NCBI RefSeq assembly: GCF_004016505.1
Contig: NZ_SACR01000001.1
Coordinates: 1 to 64,000 of the forward strand
Source of the DNA: Rubrivivax rivuli
GTDB taxonomy: Bacteria > Pseudomonadota > Gammaproteobacteria > Burkholderiales > Burkholderiaceae_C
DNA: 64,000 bases
Direction of reading: 5' to 3'
Part shown: one piece after another, positions 37,218-45,198 of the stretch
Layout: every line of letters begins with the position of its first letter
Numbering within the stretch: position 1 is the first letter of the stretch
The notes under the pieces: model-generated
What the model was told of the DNA's origin: nothing
Seen by the model: only the letters and a program-made list of their open reading frames with translations
Databases searched by the model: none
Translations under genes and position numbers: made by a program

Positions 37218-38285
37218 GTGAGACCCGTCTCCTCCCGTCTGCCGCCAGCGCCGCCCAGCGGCCTGCGGCTGCGCGCCGCAGCCGCCGTGACGGCATGGGC
37301 TGCGGCCTTGGTGCTGTCATCGGCGGCGCACGCGGTCACAGTGCCTGAGCTGAAGCTGCAGGCCTCGCCTGCCACGGCCTGCCTGACCGCCACCGACCCC
37401 CGGCTGCCCCGGCCCGATTACCCCTTCGAGCTGCTGCAGCGCAAGCAACAGGGCCGTGTGCTGGTGGAACTGAGCTTCAACAGCCCCAACCGCCCACCCG
37501 CGGTGCAGGTGCTCGAGCAGGAAGGCGGTACCGAGTTCGTCGACGAGGTGCAGGCCCATCTGCGCACCCTGCGCCTGCCCTGCCTGAACAGCGCCGAAGG
37601 CCCCATCGCCTTGCGCCAGGAGTACTTCTTCAGGCCCGATACGCGCAAGGTGAACTACGAGACCCTGGCGACACCGGCCACCCCGCGCCAGAAGGCCTTG
37701 CAGGCCTGCATCAAGATGCCGGAGCTGGACTTCACGTACCCCACGCGGGCCCAGAGAGATGGCGTGCAGGGCCGCCTGTTCGCGCTGCTGAAGTTCAACG
37801 CGCCCGATCAACCACCAGAAGTGAAGCTGCATCACATGAGCAGCGCGGGCGTCTTCGCACGCACCGTGACTTCCTGGGCCCAGGGCTACCGGCTGCCTTG
37901 TTTCGAACCCGGCAGCGACACCCCGGTGTGGCTGAGCACGGTCTTCATCTTTCGGCTCGATGGATCCGGCGGCTTCGGCTTCCACGCCATGCGGCTGCAA
38001 GACTTCATGGGGCTGACCAAGGGCATCCAGACGCAGTCGCTGCAGCTCGACACCACCCCCATGGGCTGCCCCTTCGATGTGCGGCTGACCTACCTGCGGC
38101 CGGGCGCGCCCAACGATGTCGGGACGGTCGGCCCTGCCACACCCGAGCAGACCCGAGCACGGGCACCCCTGATCGCCTGGCTGCGCGATGCCGAACTGGA
38201 CCTGCGCAGCGAGCAGCTGGCCAGTGTCTACGCCGACATCGCGCACATCCAGGTACCCTGCCTTCAGATCGACCTCAAACCCTAA
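37218..38285 (+). CDS. Secreted protein with two TonB-C-like repeats
   Basis: A 355-residue protein, function unknown. A signal peptide (about 18-39, ending AAHA) precedes two 55-residue repeats at 68-122 and 174-228. Both begin with Tyr-Pro, contain QGR...L.FN.P..PP.V and end in RLPC, a pattern like the TonB C-terminal domain. A third, divergent part with two cysteines closes the protein. Cysteines are evenly placed and may be disulfide-bonded. The start is GTG at 37218, with no clear Shine-Dalgarno. It sits between tkt and gap, an odd place for an exported protein. Confidence 0.7.
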   Translation: MRPVSSRLPPAPPSGLRLRAAAAVTAWAAALVLSSAAHAVTVPELKLQASPATACLTATDPRLPRPDYPFELLQRKQQGRVLVELSFNSPNRPPAVQVLEQEGGTEFVDEVQAHLRTLRLPCLNSAEGPIALRQEYFFRPDTRKVNYETLATPATPRQKALQACIKMPELDFTYPTRAQRDGVQGRLFALLKFNAPDQPPEVKLHHMSSAGVFARTVTSWAQGYRLPCFEPGSDTPVWLSTVFIFRLDGSGGFGFHAMRLQDFMGLTKGIQTQSLQLDTTPMGCPFDVRLTYLRPGAPNDVGTVGPATPEQTRARAPLIAWLRDAELDLRSEQLASVYADIAHIQVPCLQIDLKP

Positions 38286-39293
<1,008 letters not shown>

Positions 39294-39318
39294 ACGCGGC
39301 CGCCACGCCCCCAAGGAA

Positions 39319-39344
39319 AAGGCCCGCAGCAGCGGGCCTTTTTT
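39319..39344. terminator. Intrinsic terminator after gap (bidirectional)
   Basis: A 9-bp stem AAGGCCCGC / GCGGGCCTT with a 4-base AGCA loop, followed by six T on the plus strand. The reverse strand also shows a T-run after the stem, so it may serve the convergent metalloprotease gene too. Confidence 0.92.
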
Positions 39345-39384
39345 CATGGGCCGGCGCCCGCAGGCGCCGGCCTCGCGGCAGGTT

Positions 39385-40617
39385 TCAGGCCGCCGCGGTT
39401 TCGCTCTGGCGGCGGCGGCGTGCCACGGCACCCACGGCAGCCAGGCCGCCGAACATCATCAGCCAGGTCGAGGGCTCGGGGATGGCGGTGACGTTGTAGC
39501 CCATCACGTCGAAGGCGGTGATGTCGAGTTGCGTCACGACCAGCGTGGGCGTGTTGCTGGTGGCCGAACCCACGGTCGGGTCCATGATGCCCAGGGGGGC
39601 GCCGCCGATCAGCGAATCGTCCTTCCAGTGGCTGGCCTGGCGGCCGTCGCCGTTGACGCGGCCGGTGGACAGCAGGCCCACGCAGGACGCGCCCGCGTTG
39701 ATCGACAGGCAGGGCGTGCCGCCGATGGACCAGTCCAGCGTCTGCGCGCCTTGGAAGCTGCCGTAGCGGAACAGGTCGTTCACCGTGCCCCAGGCGATGT
39801 TGTTGAGGCCGCGCACGCCGTTCGGGCTTTGCGCCCCCGGCAGCGCGTTGATGTCGGCCAAATCGACGCCCGAGCGGAAGCCCAGCGCGTGGCCGATTTC
39901 ATGGGCGGCCACGCCGACGAAATCGAAGAAGCCCGGCGTGAGGCCGTCGGAACGGTCGAAGTCCCAGTTGAAGGCGGTGCTGAAGGACACCGAGCCGTCG
40001 CGTTGCGTGGTGTTGCCCGCGGCGTAGGTGGGCACCAGGCCCAGCGCCTTGACCTGCGCGGTGTTGACCGCGATGTTGTTGTTGTCAAAGCTGTTGTTGT
40101 TGTCGAACACGCGCACGCGCGAGTCGATGGGGCCCGTCGTCAGCGGCTCGTTCGAGACGAAACCCAGGGCGCCGTTCTGCAGCGAGGCCACGGCCGAAGC
40201 GTCGGCCGCCGAAGTGGCATCGGCAGCCAGCAGGCTGCGCAGCGCGGCGTAGCCCACGGTGTTGGTGGTGGAGCCGGTGGAGCCCAGGATGCCGGGGCCC
40301 AGCGCCGAGAACTGCACGTCCAGCACGATGGTGATGGGGTCGAGCAGCACGCTCGACCACAGCGCGGCGGCCGCCTCGAAGCCTGCACGCGCGGCCGTGC
40401 CGGGGCCGACGCCGCCGAGGTCGTTGAGGATGAAGGTCATGCCCGTGGTGCGGCCGGAAGACGGCAGCGCCAGGGGCGTGGCGAAACTCAGGGCGCCCTG
40501 GTGGTCAGACCACTGGTGGTTGCACAGCGGCGTGTGCACGTGGTCGGTGGCCTGGGCGGTGGCCGACAACGGGGCCAGGGCCGCCAGGCAGGCTGCGGCA
40601 AGGAAGTGGTGTTTCAA
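39385..40617 (-). CDS. PEP-CTERM zinc metalloprotease (NF038122-like)
   Basis: A 410-residue exported protein. The start is TTG at 40617, with AGGAG exactly 7 bases upstream and a clean signal peptide (MKHHFLAAACLAALAPL). The zinc motif is HEIGHALGFRSGVDL; the third ligand is not the usual His, and the Asp of GVD may replace it. The C-terminal exosortase signal is IPEPSTWLMMFGG, a hydrophobic helix, then ARRRRQ. It is probably a cell-surface or matrix-linked protease. No exosortase is nearby. An Asn-rich run (NNNSFDNNN) is in the middle. Confidence 0.88.
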   Translation of the reverse strand: MKHHFLAAACLAALAPLSATAQATDHVHTPLCNHQWSDHQGALSFATPLALPSSGRTTGMTFILNDLGGVGPGTAARAGFEAAAALWSSVLLDPITIVLDVQFSALGPGILGSTGSTTNTVGYAALRSLLAADATSAADASAVASLQNGALGFVSNEPLTTGPIDSRVRVFDNNNSFDNNNIAVNTAQVKALGLVPTYAAGNTTQRDGSVSFSTAFNWDFDRSDGLTPGFFDFVGVAAHEIGHALGFRSGVDLADINALPGAQSPNGVRGLNNIAWGTVNDLFRYGSFQGAQTLDWSIGGTPCLSINAGASCVGLLSTGRVNGDGRQASHWKDDSLIGGAPLGIMDPTVGSATSNTPTLVVTQLDITAFDVMGYNVTAIPEPSTWLMMFGGLAAVGAVARRRRQSETAAA

Positions 40618-40624
40618 AGGGGTT

Positions 40625-40629
40625 CTCCT
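40625..40629 (-). promoter_or_regulatory. Ribosome binding site for a TTG start
   Basis: AGGAG on the minus strand, 7 bases before TTG (40617) of the PEP-CTERM metalloprotease. No ATG or GTG fits the signal peptide as well. Confidence 0.65.
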
Positions 40630-40869
40630 GGCGAGCCGTGTTGGGCCCGAAGCTGCCGGAACATGCCGGCTGAGCGACCCATTCTCGCGAGGCGCCCCGT
40701 CAGCACAAGCGCTCAGGTGCCCCACCCCCTGGGCTCGGGGGCCGTCATCGGGGGGATGGGGGTCGTTCCGTTGGGCAAATGTCACGGCCGGCACCCGCGC
40801 GGCGGGCCTGGGCTTGCGCTTGCTTACGGAAGCCGGTGCCGTGGACATACGGCGCCACGGGCCGCAGCC

Positions 40870-40875
40870 TAAACT
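40870..40875 (+). promoter_or_regulatory. -10-like hexamer just before the subtilisin gene
   Basis: TAAACT ends 6 bases before the ATG at 40882. The layout predicts a leaderless transcript. Confidence 0.4.
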
Positions 40876-40881
40876 GGGTGC

Positions 40882-42978
40882 ATGCTGCACAAGCCCTTCC
40901 CCCTGGCCCCGGCGCGGCGCGCCGGCTCGTGGATGCTGCTGGCGCTGGGCGCCGCGCTGGCGCTGCCGGCCGGGGCCGACCGGCCTGTGCCGGCCGCCGC
41001 GCGCACGCCACTGCCGCCGGTGGAAGGCGAGGTCATCGTGAAGTTCAAGGCCACGGCCGACCTGACGCGGCAGTACGCGCTGTCATCCCGCGCCGAGGCC
41101 AGCACCGTGCGCAACGTGCTGACCGAACGCGCCAACGTGATGGGCGCACGCCTGGGCCGCACGCTGCAGGCCGGGCCCGCCGTGGGCGCCAACATCCAGG
41201 TGCTGCGCGCCAGCGGCATCAGCGCGGCCGAGCTGGCCGCGAAGCTGGCCGCAGACCCCGACGTGGAGTTCGCCGAGCCCAACCAGCGCATGCGGCGCAC
41301 CGCCGCGCCGAACGACCCGCTCTACCCCACCAGCACCACCGAGCGGCGCAGCAACGGCAGCAGCCTGCAGGACGGCCCGGCCAGCGGGCAGTGGTACCTG
41401 CGCGCGCCGGCCGCCACGCTGGCGCAGGGGCCGGTGTCGTCCATCGACATCGAGACCGCCTGGGCCCGCACGCGCGGCAACAGCGCCGTGGTGGTGGCCG
41501 TGCTCGACACCGGCGTGCGGCCCGAGCACCCCGACCTGGCCGGGCGCCTGCTGCCGGGCTACGACTTCGTCACGAATGCCACGGTGGCCAACGACGGTGG
41601 CGGCCGCGACAGCGACCCCAGCGACCCCGGCGACTGGCTGACTTCGGCCGAGAGCCGCACCAGCACCTTCAGCGGCTGCACGGCGTCGGACAGCAGCTGG
41701 CACGGCACCAGCACGGCCAGCCTCATCGGCGCGGCCACCGACGACAGCAACGGCATGGCCGGCGCCGCCCCGGGTGTGCGTGTGCTGCCGGTGCGCGTGC
41801 TGGGCAAGTGCTTCGGCGACAGTGCCGACATCCAGGCCGCCATGCGCTGGGCCGCCGGCATCTCGGTGCCGGGCGTGCCCGACAACCCCAACCCGGCCAA
41901 GGTGCTGAACCTCAGCCTGGGCGGGGGCGGCGCCTGCAGCACCGGCTACCAATCGGCCGTGAACGAGGTGCTGGCCCGCGGCGTGGTCATCGTCGCTGCG
42001 GCCGGCAACAGCGCCGGCGGGCCGGTCAGCGCGCCGGCCAGTTGCACCGGGGTCATCGCCGTGGCCGGCTTGCGCCATGCCGGCACGAAGGTCGGTTTCT
42101 CCGACCTGGGCACGCAGATCAGCATCGCCGCCCCCGCCGGCAACTGCATCAACATCACCCCTGGCACGCCTTGTCTCTACCCCATCCTGGCGGCCACCAA
42201 CACCGGCACCCAGGGCCCCGTGGGTTCCACCTGGACCGACAGCTACAACATCACCGTGGGCACCAGCTTCGCGTCACCGCTGGTGGCCGCCACCGCCGGG
42301 CTGATGTTCTCCGAGCGCAGCACGCTGACACCGGCCACCTTGCTGGCCGCGCTGCGCAGCACGGCACGCCCCTTCCCCACCACCGGGGGTGACAACGGCG
42401 ACGGCACTGTGGTGCCGCAGTGCGTGGCGCCCAGCACTTCGGTGGAACAGCTGCAGTGCTACTGCAACACCACCTTCTGCGGCGCTGGCATGCTGGACGC
42501 CGGCCGCGCCGTGTTGGCGGTGGCCGGTCCCCAGGCGGCCATCACGGTGAGCACGGCCTCCCCCACCGCCGGCAGTGCCGTCACGCTATCGGGCAGTGGC
42601 AGCACGGCCTCGGGCAGCGCCAGCCTCAGCACCTACCTGTGGGAGATCACCGACGGCGGCGGCATCGTCACCGCCTTCAGCAGCGCCACCAACGCCGCCA
42701 CCGCCACGCTGACCCCCAGCGCTGCCGGCAGCTTCACGGTGCGCCTGACCGTGACCGACAGCACCGGGGCCAGCGCGAACACGACCCAGACCGTGACGGT
42801 GGCGGCAGCCCCGGTGAGCACCCCGCCCACCACCCCGGCAGCGCCCGCAGCGGGTGGCGGCGGCGGGGGTTCGATGTCGCTGGCCTGGCTGGCCGCGCTG
42901 GCGCTGGCCGTGGCCGCGCTGTTCAGGGCTTCGGCGCCGACGCCGACGCCACGACCGGCGCGCCCGCGCAAGGCCTGA
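40882..42978 (+). CDS. S8 subtilisin-family protease with PKD domain and GlyGly-CTERM
   Basis: A 698-residue secreted protease. Signal peptide to about 33; inhibitor-I9-like propeptide (about 45-130); S8 catalytic domain (about 185-510) with Asp in VAVLDTGVRPEHP, His in SSWHGTSTASL and Ser in VGTSFASPLVAA; a PKD-like domain (about 550-640); and a C-terminal GGGGGGS, hydrophobic helix and Arg/Pro/Lys tail. That last element matches the GlyGly-CTERM sorting signal, processed by rhombosortase in species that have it. Many paired cysteines suggest disulfides. Its 3' end overlaps the convergent SPOR-like gene by 56 bases. Confidence 0.93.
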   Translation: MLHKPFPLAPARRAGSWMLLALGAALALPAGADRPVPAAARTPLPPVEGEVIVKFKATADLTRQYALSSRAEASTVRNVLTERANVMGARLGRTLQAGPAVGANIQVLRASGISAAELAAKLAADPDVEFAEPNQRMRRTAAPNDPLYPTSTTERRSNGSSLQDGPASGQWYLRAPAATLAQGPVSSIDIETAWARTRGNSAVVVAVLDTGVRPEHPDLAGRLLPGYDFVTNATVANDGGGRDSDPSDPGDWLTSAESRTSTFSGCTASDSSWHGTSTASLIGAATDDSNGMAGAAPGVRVLPVRVLGKCFGDSADIQAAMRWAAGISVPGVPDNPNPAKVLNLSLGGGGACSTGYQSAVNEVLARGVVIVAAAGNSAGGPVSAPASCTGVIAVAGLRHAGTKVGFSDLGTQISIAAPAGNCINITPGTPCLYPILAATNTGTQGPVGSTWTDSYNITVGTSFASPLVAATAGLMFSERSTLTPATLLAALRSTARPFPTTGGDNGDGTVVPQCVAPSTSVEQLQCYCNTTFCGAGMLDAGRAVLAVAGPQAAITVSTASPTAGSAVTLSGSGSTASGSASLSTYLWEITDGGGIVTAFSSATNAATATLTPSAAGSFTVRLTVTDSTGASANTTQTVTVAAAPVSTPPTTPAAPAAGGGGGGSMSLAWLAALALAVAALFRASAPTPTPRPARPRKA

Positions 42979-43630
42979 ACCCACCACCCAGCACTTCGCC
43001 CGGGCGCAGCCGCAAGCGGGCCTGCAAGTCGGCATCGGCGCGCGCCAGGCGCAGCACGGTGTTGGCGGCCGGCAGCGGCAGTTGCGCCACGCGCGAACCG
43101 CGCAGCGGCGGCGTGGCGCTGGTGAGTTTCTCGAGCGCCGCATCGGCCTCGGCCTTGCTGGCATGGCGCGAGATGACGAGGCCCGGCGCCAGTTCGGCCG
43201 GCGCGGTGAGCACCTCGGGCTGCAGCCCGAGCTTGCGGAGATCGGCCTCGCGCGCGCGGCGTGCGGCAGGCTCGGGCCAGCGGCCGGCGTAGACCAGCCA
43301 CAGCGGCGGCAGCGGGGCGGGCTCGCGCGTCCAGCTGCCGGCGGGGGCCTGCGCGGCCACGAGTTCGGCCTCGGCGGTGACGAGTTCGGATTCGGCCAGC
43401 GGGCCTGTCTCCACGCACACCGCGGCCGCGGCGCGCGCCGCCACCACGGCGGCATTGGCGTCCTTGGGCGGCAGCACTGCCACCAACTCGGGCTTCACCT
43501 GGGCCTGCAGGCGCTGCGGTTCGTGCTGCCCCTGGTTCGGCGGCGCGATGCCGGGCGCCAGCCAGCCCCGGCTCCACGCGAAGAAGCCCAGGTTGGCCAG
43601 CACCAGCAAGACCAGCAAGCCGCGCAGCAT
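42923..43630 (-). CDS. SPOR-like membrane-anchored protein
   Basis: A 235-residue protein with one N-terminal membrane helix (GLLVLLVLANLGFFAW). Its C-terminal half (about 105-185) reads like a SPOR fold (WLVYAGRW ... ADLRKLGL ... VISRHASKAEADAALEKL). SPOR domains bind denuded peptidoglycan, often at the septum; here the match is weak. It starts one base inside the birA stop, so it is the second gene of that operon. In relatives coaX often stands here; it is absent. The tail overlaps the subtilisin gene on the other strand. Confidence 0.65.
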   Translation of the reverse strand: MLRGLLVLLVLANLGFFAWSRGWLAPGIAPPNQGQHEPQRLQAQVKPELVAVLPPKDANAAVVAARAAAAVCVETGPLAESELVTAEAELVAAQAPAGSWTREPAPLPPLWLVYAGRWPEPAARRAREADLRKLGLQPEVLTAPAELAPGLVISRHASKAEADAALEKLTSATPPLRGSRVAQLPLPAANTVLRLARADADLQARLRLRPGEVLGGGFRPCAGAPVVASASAPKP

Positions 43631-44568
43631 CAGGCCCCCCCACCTTGCAGGCGCACGCTGACTTCGCCGCTCACGAGGCTGTGCAGGTCGCCGCTGCGCA
43701 CGCGCAGGGCCCCGCGCTCGTCGACGCCCTCGGCCACGCCTTCGGGCACGGCAGCCAGCGTGGTGGTGACGGGCTGGCCCTGCAGCAGATCACGCCGTGC
43801 ATAGGCGCCCTGCAGCGGCGCGAAGCCCTCGGCCTCGAAGCGCAGCAGCGCCCTCACCAACGGCAGCGCCACCGCCGCCAGCGTGGCCGGGGCGCTGGCC
43901 TCGGCCTGCATCTCGGCGAGGCAGGCGTAACCGTGCGGCAGCTCGGGCACGGCCTGCGGCCGCACGTTCAGGCCCACGCCCACCACACAAAGGCGGCGGT
44001 GGCCGACGTTGACGGTCTCGATGAGGATGCCGCCCAGCTTGCGGCCCAGGCTGCCGCTGGCTTGGCCCGGCTGCGCAGGCCCCTCAGCCAGCCAGAGGTC
44101 GTTGGGCCACTTCAGCATCAGCCGCGGTGATGTCGGGGCCTCGGCAGGCAAGGGATCGAGCGCTTCGGCCAAGGCCAGCCCCACCGCCAGCGAGAGGCCC
44201 GACCAGTCGGCCGGCGCCAGGGGCAGGGCCAGGCTGAAGGTGAGCGAGGCGCCGGCGCTGGAAACCCAGTCGCGCCCGAGGCGGCCGCGGCCGCGCGTCT
44301 GCTGCTCGGCCACCAGCAGGCAGGGCTGGATGTCGGCGCCGCGCCGGCCCAGCGGCGTGGGGCGTTCGCGATCGGCGCTGCGGCCGTCGAGTTCACCGGG
44401 CCGCGTGACCAGGCCATCGGGCGCGCCCGCCCAGGCGCGTGCGCGGTCGAGCAGCAGGGTGTTGGTGCTCTCGGCGCGCGCCAGCACCTCCACGCTCAGC
44501 CCGGGCAGCAAGGGCTCCAGTTGCTGCCACAGCGCCTCGGCACCCCACTGCGTCTGGCTGTTAGGCAT
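43630..44568 (-). CDS. birA: Biotin--[acetyl-CoA-carboxylase] ligase
   Basis: A 312-residue biotin protein ligase that attaches biotin to the carboxyl-carrier protein. Signatures: ARAESTNTLLL, the biotinyl-AMP loop QTRGRGRLGRDW, and LKWPNDLW. There is no N-terminal helix-turn-helix, so it is a class I ligase without repressor function. Two insertions (about 60-80 and 160-172) are richer in Gly/Arg than usual. It overlaps the SPOR-like gene by one base and follows the SET-domain gene with a gap of 12 bases. Confidence 0.92.
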   Translation of the reverse strand: MPNSQTQWGAEALWQQLEPLLPGLSVEVLARAESTNTLLLDRARAWAGAPDGLVTRPGELDGRSADRERPTPLGRRGADIQPCLLVAEQQTRGRGRLGRDWVSSAGASLTFSLALPLAPADWSGLSLAVGLALAEALDPLPAEAPTSPRLMLKWPNDLWLAEGPAQPGQASGSLGRKLGGILIETVNVGHRRLCVVGVGLNVRPQAVPELPHGYACLAEMQAEASAPATLAAVALPLVRALLRFEAEGFAPLQGAYARRDLLQGQPVTTTLAAVPEGVAEGVDERGALRVRSGDLHSLVSGEVSVRLQGGGA

Positions 44569-44580
44569 GCTGTGGCACCC

Positions 44581-45078
44581 TCAGCGCTTGGGCGCCAGCA
44601 TGGTGCGGCGGCAGCGCGGGCTGCCGCAGCGGCACTCGTACTCTTTCTTCAGCTTGGGCGTGTAGCGCTCGTCGATGACCAGGCCGTAGTCGTAGAAGAG
44701 TTCTTCACCGGGCTTGAGCTTGCGCAGCGCCTTGATGAAGACCCGGCCTTCCAGCTCTTCGGCCTGGCAATTGGGCTCGCAGGCGTGGTTGATCCAGCGC
44801 GCCGCGTTACCGCCCACCTTGGCGTCGATGACATGGCTGCCATCGTCCAGGCTGAAATAGAAGGTGTGGTTGGGGTCGCTCGGGTCGTGCGGGTGACGGC
44901 GCAGCGCCTCGGGCCAGCCGATGATCTCGCCCTTGTATTCGATGATGCGCTCGCCCTTGGCGATAGGCTGCAGCGCGAAGACGCCCTTGCCGTGCACGCC
45001 GCTCTTGCGCACCTGGATGCGGCGCTTGTCGGTGGCGGCCACGGGGCGGAGCGGTGCCGCTTGCGGGGTCATCTTCAT
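44581..45078 (-). CDS. SET-domain protein lysine methyltransferase
   Basis: A 165-residue compact SET protein using S-adenosylmethionine. SET motifs: HGKGVFALQPI, the pseudoknot RWINHACEPNCQ and ELFYDYG. A post-SET zinc cluster ECRCGSPRCRR is fused at the C-terminus. Pre-SET is absent. The N-terminal 20 residues are disordered-looking. Bacterial SET proteins occur in some Burkholderiales; their targets are mostly unknown. The ATG at 45078 (MKMTPQ) is preferred, with an ATG two codons later also possible. It diverges from topB 120 bases away. Confidence 0.9.
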   Translation of the reverse strand: MKMTPQAAPLRPVAATDKRRIQVRKSGVHGKGVFALQPIAKGERIIEYKGEIIGWPEALRRHPHDPSDPNHTFYFSLDDGSHVIDAKVGGNAARWINHACEPNCQAEELEGRVFIKALRKLKPGEELFYDYGLVIDERYTPKLKKEYECRCGSPRCRRTMLAPKR

Positions 45079-45100
45079 TCCGTATATTGAATTCGTACGA

Positions 45101-45119
45101 GCGCGCGTGCGTGCGCGCG
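45101..45119. repeat. Alternating purine-pyrimidine tract
   Basis: Nineteen bases of strictly alternating G/C and G/T steps lie between the divergent SET and topB genes. Such tracts can adopt Z-DNA under negative supercoiling. A GAATTC and a TATATT stretch lie beside it. Confidence 0.7.
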
Positions 45120-45198
45120 AGATCGGCGGATTGTAGGCAGCCCTTTTGCGGGGCGCGCCGGCACCGCCGCCAAGGCAGTGAACGACTTCCAAGGAACC

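Noticed and set aside
40618..40740. A sigma-54 promoter before the PEP-CTERM metalloprotease, to match the other PEP-CTERM gene
   Set aside because: GG- and GC-containing stretches exist on the minus strand, but none has the required 10-base spacing with a TGGC/TTGC context.
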